Under the pieces are notes generated by a model. The model saw only the letters and a program-made list of their open reading frames with translations, was not told the DNA's origin and did not search any database. Made by a program: the position numbers and the translations under genes. 64,000 nt of DNA from NCBI RefSeq assembly GCF_036227205.1, contig NZ_CP109442.1, forward strand, positions 6,882,001 to 6,946,000, written 5' to 3'. This document shows positions 1 to 8,496 of the stretch, piece by piece. This DNA comes from Amycolatopsis sp. NBC_01480 (GTDB taxonomy: Bacteria > Actinomycetota > Actinomycetes > Mycobacteriales > Pseudonocardiaceae). Every line of letters begins with the position of its first letter. Position 1 is the first letter of the stretch.

Positions 1-310
1 AGCGGCGGTCTTCGATGTCGACGATCGCGGCCTTCATCGTGGTGGCGATCTGTGCCGCGGTGACCGGAACGCGGTATTGCGAGTACAAAGTCGCGATCGC
101 GCCGCCATTCCGGTCCGTCACCGTTGTCACCAATGGCGGATCCGCGTGCGCGAGATCGGCCGAAATGGTGTCGACCGAATCGCTGACCTGATTGGACAGA
201 ACACCGGCGCCGATCGCGACCGGCGCCATGGTGCCGGCGACCAGGATCCCGGCCAGCACACACAATCCGAGAAACGGGGCGATCCCCCTGCTGCGAGCCA
301 CGGATGCCAC
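1..310 (-). CDS. Class A penicillin-binding protein, N-terminal part (runs off the left edge)
   Basis: The reading frame enters from a GTG at 310 and is open to base 1, so only about 103 N-terminal residues are visible. It has a short basic start, one membrane segment (APFLGLCVLAGILVAG), then a periplasmic stretch with IATLYSQYRVPV and MKAAIVDIEDRR. The IATLY..YR and AIVDIEDRRF patterns are typical of the start of the GT51 transglycosylase domain of bifunctional PBPs, which polymerise and cross-link peptidoglycan. No clear ribosome site precedes the GTG; a second in-frame GTG lies at 301. The catalytic domains lie outside the window. Confidence 0.72.
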   Translation of the reverse strand, partial: MASVARSRGIAPFLGLCVLAGILVAGTMAPVAIGAGVLSNQVSDSVDTISADLAHADPPLVTTVTDRNGGAIATLYSQYRVPVTAAQIATTMKAAIVDIEDRR

Positions 311-355
311 GCTAGAACCGCCCGGGTGAGAAGAGCGTGGGGTGAGACGTTTCTT

Positions 356-746
356 TCATCGGGCCAACCTTCCCAGCAGAGCCGACGCTACGCCGATCGC
401 AATAGCAGAGGCACCTACTAAGACGCCGAAGTCCAGCCCGAGGTTGGCCGGTGTGCCGATAAGCAACCCGCGCAGGGCATCCACCTGATAGCTCAGCGGG
501 TTGGCGTGGCTGAGCACCTTGAGCCGGCCGGGCATCAGGTTCACCGGATAGAGGGCGTTGGAGCCGAAGGACAACGGCATGGTGATGGCCTGCCATGGCC
601 AGCAGCCGCAGCGGGTCCGCGGTCGGCCCGAGGCCGAGGATCGCGGACAGGATCAGCACCATCAGCGCCTGCACGAGCGCGCGCACCCCGGCGGCGAACG
701 CCTTGGCCGCGACCAGCGCGGCCGGTGATTCCCGGATGTCCGGTGG
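356..746 (-). pseudogene. ABC-2 type (DrrB-like) transporter permease remnant
   Basis: Two pieces of one permease lie in different frames. The first (about 746-585) reads DIRESPAALVAAKAFAAG through ILGLGPTADPLRLLAMA. The second (about 590-356) reads ITMPLSFGSNALYPVNLM, NPLSYQVDALRGLL and a final hydrophobic helix. In intact ABC-2 drug-export permeases a further membrane segment of roughly 25-30 residues separates these blocks, so this copy has an internal deletion with a frame change. The N-terminal half is also gone. No matching ATPase is adjacent. It lies directly downstream of the TRYCO1 gene, whose end may mark the breakpoint. Confidence 0.7.
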
Positions 747-751
747 GGCGC

Positions 752-1120
752 TCAGGCGGGTGGAGCGGGTGGCGCCGGATCGGCTGGCTCGGCCGGCTGC
801 CGTTTGCCCGCGGACCATTCCAGCGACAGCTTGAAGTTCGCCTCCGTGGCCGCTTTCGCGATGACCACCCCGGCCTCGGCGGTGAGCTTCACGCCGAACT
901 CGATCTTCACCGTGTCCGGCGGGGTGGCCAGGTCACGGATCTGGTGCAGCACCGTGGCGACAGCCGGTTTCACCCGCCGCAACGCCTCCTCGAGCGTCTC
1001 GGCGGAGTCGCGCACCACCGAGCCGGCCCGGCCGACCCGCTGCAGGCGCTGCTCGTCCTCGGCCACCTCGACCAGCACGGTGCTGCCGTCTTCCAGCGGC
1101 ATTTCCACGACGGTGCCCAC
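752..1120 (-). CDS. Trypsin-co-occurring domain 1 (TRYCO1, CU044_2847-type) protein
   Basis: This is a 122-residue protein. The start is GTG at 1120 because AGGAGG sits four bases upstream; a longer upstream frame has no such site. The core VVEMPLEDGSTVLVEVAEDE, the ARDSAET-like helix (VVRDSAETLEEALRRVKPAV) and IEFGVKLTAEAGVVIAKAA match the small alpha/beta domain that often sits beside trypsin-like proteases and ternary conflict systems in actinobacteria. The tail after WSAGKRQ is Pro/Ala-rich and probably disordered. No trypsin or VMAP partner is present in the window, so its role here is unknown. The family call is from memory of the motif. Confidence 0.65.
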   Translation of the reverse strand: MGTVVEMPLEDGSTVLVEVAEDEQRLQRVGRAGSVVRDSAETLEEALRRVKPAVATVLHQIRDLATPPDTVKIEFGVKLTAEAGVVIAKAATEANFKLSLEWSAGKRQPAEPADPAPPAPPA

Positions 1121-1276
1121 GGATCCTCCTGGTGCAGTCGGTCTTCGCCTCATCCGCACAGGCCAACTTATTACCGGAAGTGCCGGACCGGTGGCAGAAC
1201 CGGACCGCGGGGACCCGTTTGCCGGAACCGGACCGCCGAACCCCGTCAGGACCCGTTAGCCGGACGCAGCGACCCG

Positions 1277-1897
1277 TCAGGACCCGTTCGCCACAGCTGA
1301 GCGTGGCTTGATCCAGCGGGCGATCCACTGCGCGGCCGCGACCAACAGCAGCGCCCAATAACCGAGGTGGGGCCAGATCGCGCCCACGATGAAGGACACC
1401 AGGAACGCCGAGCTGGTCAGCACGGAGTTGATCAGCCCCTGGTCGTCGACGGGCGGGGCGTCGCCGCGGACTTCGGGGCTGCGGCGGATGACCAGCACCA
1501 TCGCGGTGTAGCAGAGGCTGTTCACCAGGATGGTGCCGATGTAGAACAGCACGGCGAACCGGCTGGTCTGGAAGCCGCCGACGATCTGCGTCGGGAAGGG
1601 CAGCAGGGCGACCGTGAAGATCCAGCCGAAGTTCAGGTAGACCAGTGCCGTGTTGTAGGCCTGGACGTGCTCGAAGATCTGGTGGTGGGCGTACCACAGG
1701 CGCGCGATGACCGCGAAGCTCAGCAGGAAGGTGTAGATCTTCCACTGGTTGTCAGTGAAGACCTGGATCGCCTCGGCGTGCTCGGCGCTCAGCTCCGGCA
1801 CCAGCTCCGAAAGCGGCAGCACCAGCAGGGTCAGGGCGATGGCGGCGACGGCATCGGTGAAGAACACCAGCCGTTCGGGGGACCTCGTCTTCTCCAC
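1277..1897 (-). CDS. TMEM175-family (DUF1211) potassium channel-like membrane protein
   Basis: A 206-residue integral membrane protein that begins (V)EKTRSPERLVFFTDAVAAIA. This matches the (R/K)..F.D.VFAIA(I/A)TLL opening helix of prokaryotic TMEM175 channels, in which the conserved FSD segment lines the pore. Here the FSD motif reads FTD. About six hydrophobic segments follow, including HHQIFEHVQAYN between them. GTG at 1897 puts the family motif at the usual position; TTG at 1909 is an alternative. It would move K+ across the cytoplasmic membrane, but selectivity cannot be judged from sequence. It is downstream of, and on the same strand as, the LysR gene. Confidence 0.75.
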   Translation of the reverse strand: MEKTRSPERLVFFTDAVAAIALTLLVLPLSELVPELSAEHAEAIQVFTDNQWKIYTFLLSFAVIARLWYAHHQIFEHVQAYNTALVYLNFGWIFTVALLPFPTQIVGGFQTSRFAVLFYIGTILVNSLCYTAMVLVIRRSPEVRGDAPPVDDQGLINSVLTSSAFLVSFIVGAIWPHLGYWALLLVAAAQWIARWIKPRSAVANGS

Positions 1898-1964
1898 CGC
1901 GCGATCCAACCACCCCGCGCCGCAGGCCCGTCCGCGGGGGTGGAGTGTCCACTGAGGACGTCGG

Positions 1965-2846
1965 TCAGCGGGCCAGCGCCCGGGCCGCCGCGCGGGTGAC
2001 GGCCGCGGCCACCGCGGCCAGCGCCGGCGAGTCCAGCTTCCACTGCTGCCAGTACAGCGGCACGTCCACCGGCCGGTCCGGCGCCAGGTCCACCAGCGGG
2101 CCGCGGCGCGCCAGCTGGGCCTCGGGCACCATGCCCCAGCCGAGCCCCGCGGCCACTGCCTCGGCGAACGACTCCGAAGCGGGCACGTAATGCCGCGTTC
2201 CACCCGAGGTGGGACGGCGGGTGAGGCCGCGCAGGAAGCGGTCCTGAAGGTCGTCCTTGCGGTCGAACAGCACGGCGGGCGCGTCGACGAGCGCGCGCGG
2301 GCCGTCGCCGAGCCAGCGTTCGGCGAACTCCGGCGACGCCACGGCGCGGTACCGCATCCGGCCCAGCCGCGTGGCCGTGCAGCCCTGCACCGGGTGGGGC
2401 GCGGACGTCACCGCCGCCATCACCAGTCCCTCCCGCAACAGCGCGGCGGTGTGGTCCTGGTCGTCGCTGCGCAGGTCGAAGCACACCCGCAAGTCGCCGG
2501 GCAGGTCGGCGAGCGCGGGCAGGAACCAGGTGGCCAGCGAGTCGGCGTTGACCGCGATCGGCAGCGTCGTCGGCGCGCCCGCCTCCGCCAGGCCCAGCTC
2601 CGCCCGGGTGTCGGCCTCCAGACGCGTGAGCTGGCGGGCGAACCGCACCAGCACCGCGCCGGACTCGGTGAGCCGCACCGGTTTCGACCGCTGGACCAGC
2701 ACCCGCCCGGTGCGCTGCTCCAGGGCTTTCACCCGCTGGCTGACCGCCGACGGCGTCACGTGCAGCGCCGCGGCAGCCGCGTCGAAGGAGCCCTCGTCGA
2801 CGACGGCGAGCAGCGTCCGGACCTGGTCGAGCGGCAGATCTGACAT
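1965..2846 (-). CDS. lysG: ArgP/LysG-type LysR regulator of the adjacent exporter
   Basis: A 293-residue LysR-family activator. The winged HTH is at about residues 3-62 (VRTLLAVVDEGSFDAAAAAL, TPSAVSQRVKALEQ), followed by a two-lobe effector domain. The ArgP/LysG subgroup is suggested by the sequence and by the divergent lysE gene 40 bp away, the same layout as lysG-lysE in Corynebacterium. In that system LysG binds lysine, arginine or histidine and switches on the exporter. ATG at 2846 gives the standard short N-terminus before the HTH. The candidate binding site lies in the shared 40-bp intergenic region. Confidence 0.88.
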   Translation of the reverse strand: MSDLPLDQVRTLLAVVDEGSFDAAAAALHVTPSAVSQRVKALEQRTGRVLVQRSKPVRLTESGAVLVRFARQLTRLEADTRAELGLAEAGAPTTLPIAVNADSLATWFLPALADLPGDLRVCFDLRSDDQDHTAALLREGLVMAAVTSAPHPVQGCTATRLGRMRYRAVASPEFAERWLGDGPRALVDAPAVLFDRKDDLQDRFLRGLTRRPTSGGTRHYVPASESFAEAVAAGLGWGMVPEAQLARRGPLVDLAPDRPVDVPLYWQQWKLDSPALAAVAAAVTRAAARALAR

Positions 2847-2853
2847 CACGATC

Positions 2854-2879
2854 GCTAATACTACGTAAGAATCTTTAGC
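2854..2879. promoter_or_regulatory. Candidate LysG operator between lysG and lysE
   Basis: The only AT-rich stretch here lies between the divergent starts at 2846 and 2887. It has 5-bp inverted arms, GCTAA and TTAGC, 16 bases apart, and contains ACTACGTAAGA. LysR-type sites are usually loose dyads of this kind. The role is inferred from position. Confidence 0.4.
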
Positions 2880-2886
2880 TGGCCTC

Positions 2887-3522
2887 ATGAAGGGCGGCGC
2901 GCTTACGTTCGACGGCGTGCTTCCTGTCCTCGCCGCCGGTTTCGGCACCAGCCTGTCCCTGATCGTCGCCATCGGCGCGCAGAACACCTTTGTGCTCCAG
3001 CAAGGCCTGCGCGGTGCCGCCGTGGTGCCGGTCGTGCTGGTCTGCGCGCTGTCGGACGCGGTGCTGATCGCCGCGGGGGTCGGCGGGATCGGCGCCGTGC
3101 TGGGCCGCTGGCCGGCCGCCGTCGGCGTGATCGGCGTGGCCGGCGGGCTGTTCCTGCTGGCGTACGGCTTCCTCGCCGCGCGCCGAGCGGTCCGGCCGGG
3201 CGCGCTGACCACCGGCTCGACCGAGGTGAAGTCCTTGCGCCGCACCGTGTTCACTTGCCTCGCGCTGACCTGGCTGAACCCGCACGTGTACCTGGACACC
3301 GTGCTGCTGCTCGGTTCGGTGGCCGCGGGGCACGGCGACGGCCGCTGGCTGTTCGGCGTCGGCGCGGTGCTGGCGAGCGCGTTCTGGTTCTGCGCACTGG
3401 GTTTCGGCGCGCGCCGGCTCGCGGGCGTGTTCGCGCGACCGGGCGCGTGGCGGGTTTTGGACGCGCTGATCGCCGTCACCATGGCCGCGCTCGGCGTCAC
3501 GATGATCGCGGGACAGCTGTGA
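2887..3522 (+). CDS. lysE: LysE-family basic amino-acid exporter
   Basis: A 211-residue membrane protein of the LysE/ArgO family, which exports lysine or arginine using the proton gradient. Visible hallmarks are the opening GFGTSLSLIVAIGAQNTFVL (GAQN motif), a first cytoplasmic loop, SLRRTVFTCLALTWLNPHVY (the conserved TWLNPHVYLD segment) and six hydrophobic stretches. It is transcribed divergently from the LysG-like regulator. Its TGA stop directly abuts the stop of the convergent acyl-CoA synthetase gene (TGATCA), leaving no room for a terminator between them. Confidence 0.9.
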   Translation: MKGGALTFDGVLPVLAAGFGTSLSLIVAIGAQNTFVLQQGLRGAAVVPVVLVCALSDAVLIAAGVGGIGAVLGRWPAAVGVIGVAGGLFLLAYGFLAARRAVRPGALTTGSTEVKSLRRTVFTCLALTWLNPHVYLDTVLLLGSVAAGHGDGRWLFGVGAVLASAFWFCALGFGARRLAGVFARPGAWRVLDALIAVTMAALGVTMIAGQL

Positions 3523-5598
3523 TCAGGTTTGGGGCGAAACCGGCCACATGTCGTCGTTCAGCAGCCGCTTGAGGATCTTGCCGGTCGCGTTGCGCGGCAG
3601 CTCGGTCACGAAGAACACGTCCCGCGGCACGGCGAAGCGCGCGAGCTTCTGGTGGATGTAGTGCTGCACGTCCTCGGCGTGCATCCGCGCGCCGTCGCGG
3701 AGCACCACGTACGCGGCGAGCCGCTGGCCGTACTCGTCGTCGGGCACGCCCACCACCGCGGCGTCGGAGACCCCGGGCAGCGAGACGAGCGCTTCCTCGA
3801 CCGGCCGCGGGAACACGTTTTCGCCGCCGGAGACGATCATCTCGTCGGCGCGGCCGGTGATGAACAGCCGTCCGCCGGCGTCGGTGTAGCCGATGTCGCC
3901 GGTGGCCATCAGGTCCTGCGCGCGCGGCACGCTGGAACCGTTGGTGTAGCCGTCGAAGAGCATGTCGTTGCCGACGAAGATCTGGCCCTCGTCGCCGGGC
4001 GGCACGAGCTTGCGGTCCTCGTCCAGCACGGCGATCCGGGTGCCCGGCGGGCAGCGGCCCGCGGTGGTCGGCGCGGCGCGCAGGTCGGCGGGGTCGGCGA
4101 TGCTCGCCCAGGAGACCTCGGTGGAGCCGTAGAAGTTGTAGAGGATGTCGCCGAAGGTGTCCATGAACGTGGTCACGAAGGTGCCCGACATCGCCGAGCC
4201 GCTGCTGGCCACGATCCGCAGTGACGACAGGTCGTACCGGCTGCGCACGCGCTCGGGGAGGTCCTGGATGCGCTGCAGCATGATCGGCACGGCGAACAGC
4301 GCGTCGCACCGGTGCTCGGCGATCATCCGCAGCGTCTGCTCCGCGTCGAACCGGCGGATCAGCGAAAGCTCCGCGCGCAGCGCCATGCCGACCTGCATCG
4401 CGGCCAGGCCCCAGCTGTGGAACATCGGCGCCGCGACGGCGATCTTGTCCCTGGCGCGCAACGGGATCCGGGCCAGGATGGTCGCGGCGGTGCCGAGGCC
4501 CTTGGGCGTGGGGCGGCGCGCGCCCTTCGGCGCCCCGGTGGTGCCGGAGGTGAGCACGACGATCTGGCCGGGCCGCTCGCTCGGCTTCGGTCTGGTGGAC
4601 GGGGTGTCGTGGATCAGCTCCTCGACGGTGCGGTAGCCCTGATCCGCGTCGTCCCAGGTGCTCACGCGCGGGAAGTCGCCGCGCACGTCGGAGATGGTCC
4701 GCGCGAACTCGTCGTCGGCCAGCACCGCGGCGGGGCGGTGGTCGGCCAGCACGTCTTCCACGGCGCTGGGGGACAGGCCGGTGTTGAGCAGGATGACGTC
4801 GGTGCCGAGCTTGCTGCAGCCGACGAACGCCTCGATCATCGCCGCGTGGTTGCGGCACATCAGCGCCACCCGCTGGCCGCCCCGGACGCCGAGCTTGGCC
4901 AGCGCGTTGGCCAGCCGGTTGCTGCGCTCGTCGATCTCGCGGAAGGTGCGGGTGTTGCGCTCGTCGTGCACCGCGACCTCGTCGGCGCCGCGCGCGGTGG
5001 CGGCCAGGTAACCGCCGGCGACGGTGGCGCCCCACTGCGAGAGCGAGTTCAGCTGGCGGACGACCTTGTCCGGCCGTCCCGCGGCGATCACGCCCGCGCG
5101 GACCAGGACGTTCGCCGTGCGCAGCGCGGTCGCGCGGTCCTGCGGGGGCGGGTCGGCGGCCTCGCCCGCGAGCTGCTGGTCGATCCGCCGCGTCAGGTCC
5201 TTGAGCAGGCTCTTGACCGCGGAGCGGGAGAAGAAGTCCCGGCGCTCCGGCGGTAAGGAAGGAAGCATCAGGCGCAGCACGATCTCCGTGCGGCCGCCTT
5301 CGATCGCGCGCAGCTCGAACGAGACCCAGTTGCGCTCGTCGGGCAGCCCGCACCAGACCACGTGCTCGTTCGGCCGGTACACCACCGCGTGGATGGTGCC
5401 CTCCACCAGCGTCTCGCGGTCCGGGGCCAGCCGGATCAGGCATCGTGGGCCGCGGCCGCGCGCGGCCGGTTCGGTTACTTCGCACCAGCTGATCGCCGGC
5501 ACGAACCTCGGGTACAGCTCGGGCGACCCGATGATCTGCCACACCTGGTCGGGCGGATGCCCGGCCATCGCGCTCGCCTCGACTACATCGTCTCGCAT
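3523..5598 (-). CDS. SRPBCC domain fused to an AMP-binding acyl-CoA synthetase
   Basis: A 691-residue two-domain protein. Residues about 1-150 look like a START/polyketide-cyclase SRPBCC domain (MAGHPPDQVWQIIGSPELYP, ISWCEVTEPAARG). Residues about 155-691 are an ANL-superfamily adenylating enzyme with A3 VLTSGTTGAPKGARR, A5 YNFYGSTEVS, A7 ATGDIGYTD, A8 GRADEMIVSGGENVFP and the catalytic lysine in A10 PRNATGKILKR. It would activate a carboxylic acid as an acyl-adenylate and then as a CoA thioester. The SRPBCC domain could bind the hydrophobic substrate. One frame spans both domains without a stop, so the fusion is real. The substrate is unknown and no dedicated operon partner is adjacent. Confidence 0.88.
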   Translation of the reverse strand: MRDDVVEASAMAGHPPDQVWQIIGSPELYPRFVPAISWCEVTEPAARGRGPRCLIRLAPDRETLVEGTIHAVVYRPNEHVVWCGLPDERNWVSFELRAIEGGRTEIVLRLMLPSLPPERRDFFSRSAVKSLLKDLTRRIDQQLAGEAADPPPQDRATALRTANVLVRAGVIAAGRPDKVVRQLNSLSQWGATVAGGYLAATARGADEVAVHDERNTRTFREIDERSNRLANALAKLGVRGGQRVALMCRNHAAMIEAFVGCSKLGTDVILLNTGLSPSAVEDVLADHRPAAVLADDEFARTISDVRGDFPRVSTWDDADQGYRTVEELIHDTPSTRPKPSERPGQIVVLTSGTTGAPKGARRPTPKGLGTAATILARIPLRARDKIAVAAPMFHSWGLAAMQVGMALRAELSLIRRFDAEQTLRMIAEHRCDALFAVPIMLQRIQDLPERVRSRYDLSSLRIVASSGSAMSGTFVTTFMDTFGDILYNFYGSTEVSWASIADPADLRAAPTTAGRCPPGTRIAVLDEDRKLVPPGDEGQIFVGNDMLFDGYTNGSSVPRAQDLMATGDIGYTDAGGRLFITGRADEMIVSGGENVFPRPVEEALVSLPGVSDAAVVGVPDDEYGQRLAAYVVLRDGARMHAEDVQHYIHQKLARFAVPRDVFFVTELPRNATGKILKRLLNDDMWPVSPQT

Positions 5599-5818
5599 GC
5601 GATCCGCCTCAGTCGCCGTGCGCGTTCTGCTCCCCGGTTCCCACCGGACACGCGTTCAGGTCCGGGGCACGCTATCAGCAAATGGGGCAGCTCTGGTACT
5701 CCGAACGACCCCGGATCCGCTGGGTGGGAATTTTCCCTCAGCAGGCCATGATCACGCTGCGGGCCTGGGCAGAGTGTGCTGCCCGGACGGGTTCACCCGC
5801 GGGTCCCATAATGTCCGG

Positions 5819-6304
5819 GTGGAGCAATTGGTCGAGGAGTACGGCCCCCGCTGGGAGCCCGGGCCGTACGAGCGGGGAACCGACGGCCCGCGGGTGATCC
5901 TGGTCGGCGTGGACACGTCCCAGACGGGCCTGCGCGCGGCGTCGTACGCGGGCGGCCTGGCCCGCCGCCAGAAGGCGCGGCTGGTGATCGTGTACGTCGC
6001 GGCGCCGTCGGTGTGGGCCGGGCTGGCCGCGGCCGCCGTGGCCGACATGCAGCAGCAGACCTTCGAGGAGGAGATCGAGGAGCTGCGCACGGAACTGCGC
6101 AACCGGGCCCACGAGCTGGGCGTGCCGATCACCTTCATGGTCCGCCGCGGCGAGGCCTTCCCCGAACTGCAGCAGGCGGCCATCGACGAGAGCGCGGACA
6201 TGGTCGTGGTGGGCGCTTCCGAGCAGGCCGGCCACCGGCTGGTCGGCTCGGTGGCCAACCGGCTGGTCCGCGCCGCGCAGTGGCCCGTGGTCGTCGTGCC
6301 CTGA
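5819..6304 (+). CDS. Universal stress protein (single UspA domain)
   Basis: A 161-residue protein with one Usp fold. RVILVGVDTSQTGLRAASYA is the first strand and helix, and MVVVGASEQAGHRLVGSVAN is the ATP-binding loop of the G-2x-G-9x-G(S/T) type. The GTG at 5819 is chosen because it gives a normal short N-terminal extension; the frame is open for 800 bases further upstream as an antisense artefact of the synthetase gene. Such proteins bind ATP and support dormancy or redox and energy stress. It appears monocistronic. Confidence 0.85.
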   Translation: MEQLVEEYGPRWEPGPYERGTDGPRVILVGVDTSQTGLRAASYAGGLARRQKARLVIVYVAAPSVWAGLAAAAVADMQQQTFEEEIEELRTELRNRAHELGVPITFMVRRGEAFPELQQAAIDESADMVVVGASEQAGHRLVGSVANRLVRAAQWPVVVVP

Positions 6305-6397
6305 GTTTTCCCGGCTGAACCGGCGGCGTTGACAGCCGCCCGAGGTGCGGTAAGAATAATGAACCGGTAAGAAATTTGAACCGTTTGGGGGCGTCGC

Positions 6398-7537
6398 ATG
6401 GATCCACAGGACGAGCTGTCGGGTGCGGCGGCGAAGCTCGGCGCGCTGGCCGGGGAACACGCCGCGGAGACCGAGCAGCGGCGGGCGCTGGCCCCCGCAG
6501 TGGTCGAGGCGGCCCGGACTTCGGGCCTGTTCCGCACGGGGCTGCCCAGGTCGCTCGGGGGAGCCGAGCCGTCCGCGGCGGCGGTGCTGCGGGCCGCGGA
6601 GAAGGTGGCCGAGAGCGACGCGTCGACCGGCTGGTGCCTCTCGATCGCCGCGACCAGCAGCCTGCTCGGCGCGTACCTGCCCGCGCAAGGCGGCCAAGAG
6701 GTCTTCGGTGACCCGGCTTCGATCGCCGCCGGGGTGTGGGCTCCGCGCGGGAAAGCGATCCCGGCCGGTGGCGGCGTCACGGTTTCCGGGCGCTGGTCGT
6801 TCTGCAGCGGGGTGCCGCACGCGGACTGGGCCTTCCTCGGCTGCATCCGGCCGGAGGGGGACGGCGGCCGGCTGGTCGTCGCCGCGATCCCGACCGCCGA
6901 GCTGACGGTCCACGACACCTGGCACACCTCCGGCCTGCGCGGCACCGGCAGCCACGACACCAGCGCGGACGAGGTCTTCGTGCCCGCGCACCGCCTGCTG
7001 TCCGTTGTGGACGGACCACCCGCGAACGCCGGTACGCTGCACCGGTTCCCGCTCTTCGGGTTCTTCGCCGCGTCGATCGCCGCGGCGGCGCTCGGCAACG
7101 CCCGCGGCGCCATCACCGAACTCGTCGAGCTGGCCGGGGCGAAGAACCCGAGCGGTTCGCGGCGCACGCTCGCCGAGCGCTCGGCCACGCAGGGCGCCGT
7201 CGCCGGGGCCGAGGCCTCGCTGCGCGCGGCCCGTGAGTTCTACTACCGCGCCATCGGCGACGCCTGGCAGGCCGCCGCTGCCGGGTCCGCGGTGATCGCC
7301 GAAGAGCTGCGACTGGCGTTGCGGCTGGCTTGCACCCATGCCGTCCGGACGTCGGCGGAGGTCGCGCGGACGATGTACGACCTCGGCGGCGGCTCGGCGA
7401 TCTACGAGACTTCGCCGTTGCAGCGCCGGTTCCGCGACGCGCACACGGCCACCGCGCACTTCCAGGTCAACCCCGCCACCTACGAGCTGGCCGGCCGGGT
7501 CCTGCTCGGCCTCCCGGCGGACACGGCGCAGCTGTGA
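6398..7537 (+). CDS. Acyl-CoA dehydrogenase-fold flavoprotein (HsaA/group D monooxygenase-like)
   Basis: A 379-residue protein with the three-part acyl-CoA dehydrogenase architecture: N-terminal helices with GLPRSLGGAEPS, a middle beta domain with VSGRWSFCSGVPHADW, and a C-terminal helical bundle ending in YDLGGGSAIYETSPLQRRFR. The SG.W.FCSG.. and HDTSADEVFVP features fit two-component flavin monooxygenases (HsaA, HpaH type) and related oxidoreductases better than classic beta-oxidation enzymes, as the catalytic glutamate pattern is not obvious. The stop overlaps the next gene by 4 bp, so it is co-translated with an F420/FMN-type LLM oxidoreductase. The substrate is unknown. Confidence 0.82.
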   Translation: MDPQDELSGAAAKLGALAGEHAAETEQRRALAPAVVEAARTSGLFRTGLPRSLGGAEPSAAAVLRAAEKVAESDASTGWCLSIAATSSLLGAYLPAQGGQEVFGDPASIAAGVWAPRGKAIPAGGGVTVSGRWSFCSGVPHADWAFLGCIRPEGDGGRLVVAAIPTAELTVHDTWHTSGLRGTGSHDTSADEVFVPAHRLLSVVDGPPANAGTLHRFPLFGFFAASIAAAALGNARGAITELVELAGAKNPSGSRRTLAERSATQGAVAGAEASLRAAREFYYRAIGDAWQAAAAGSAVIAEELRLALRLACTHAVRTSAEVARTMYDLGGGSAIYETSPLQRRFRDAHTATAHFQVNPATYELAGRVLLGLPADTAQL

Positions 7538-8496
7538 GCGGAATCGGGGTGGTGACGCCGTTCTGGCTCGACCGGCCGGACGCCGAGGCGGTCGAGATCG
7601 CCGTGGAGGCCGACCGCAACGGCTTCGGCGAGCTGTGGATCGGCGAGATGGCGACGTTCGACGCGTTCGCGCTGGCGACGGCCGTCGGGCTGCGGACGGA
7701 ACGGATCGGCGTGCGCGTCGGCCCGTTGCCGATCGGCGTCCGCACCCCGGTTTCGATGGCGCTCGGCGTCTCGTCGGTGGCGGGGCTGACGCGGCGGCCG
7801 GTTGGGCTCGCGCTCGGCGGCTCGAGCCCGGTGATCGTCGGCCGCTGGCACGACCGGCCGTGGGAGCACGCCGCGGGCCGGATGCGCGAGACGGTCGGGG
7901 CGCTGCGTTCGGTCCTGAGTGGACAACGGCTTTCCGTTGCCGGGGAACACATCCGCAGCGGCGGGTTCCGCCTGCGCCAGCCGGTGCCGGAGCTGCCGAT
8001 CACGGTGGCGGCGTTCGGCCCGGCGATGACCCGGGTGGCCGCGGAGGTGGCGGACGAGGTCGTGCTCAACCTGGTGCCGCCCGCGCGGGTCGCGGCGGCG
8101 CGGAAGGTCGTGGACGCGCACGCCGCTGCCGCCGGGCGGACACCGCCGCGGCTGGCGGTGTGGATCCCGGTGGCGCTCGACCCTGGCGCGGCCACGCGAC
8201 GTCAGCTGGCCGCGCAGCTCAGTGTCTACCTGAGCCCGACGGGTTACGGCGAAATGTTCGCGTCGCTGGGTTACGGCTCGCTGGTGGCTTCGGCGCGGTC
8301 CGGTGCGTCGCGTGCCGAGCTGGCGGCCGCCGTCCCGCCGGAGCTGGCCGCGGCCGTCGGCGCGATCGGTGACGTCTCGCAGGTTCGCGCGCGGATCGCC
8401 GAGTACCACGCGGCCGGCGCGGACCACGTCGGCCTGGTCCCGGCGACGGCGGAAGACCCGGCCGGCCGGGCGCTGCTGCGTGAGCTGGCGCCGTGA
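7534..8496 (+). CDS. LLM-class (luciferase-like, probably F420-dependent) oxidoreductase
   Basis: A 320-residue TIM-barrel protein starting at a GTG inside the GTGA overlap with the upstream gene. It has the family start GIGVVTPFWLDRPDAEAVEI, the GELWIGE segment, IGVRVGPLPIGVRTP, SVAGLTRRPVGLALGGSSP, and a C-terminal DVSQVRARIAEYHAAGADHV. These match actinobacterial TIGR03854/03620-like F420 oxidoreductases. It would exchange hydride with F420 (or FMN) and a small molecule. Its end overlaps the HxlR regulator by 4 bp, so the three genes from 6398 form one operon. Confidence 0.85.
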   Translation: MSGIGVVTPFWLDRPDAEAVEIAVEADRNGFGELWIGEMATFDAFALATAVGLRTERIGVRVGPLPIGVRTPVSMALGVSSVAGLTRRPVGLALGGSSPVIVGRWHDRPWEHAAGRMRETVGALRSVLSGQRLSVAGEHIRSGGFRLRQPVPELPITVAAFGPAMTRVAAEVADEVVLNLVPPARVAAARKVVDAHAAAAGRTPPRLAVWIPVALDPGAATRRQLAAQLSVYLSPTGYGEMFASLGYGSLVASARSGASRAELAAAVPPELAAAVGAIGDVSQVRARIAEYHAAGADHVGLVPATAEDPAGRALLRELAP

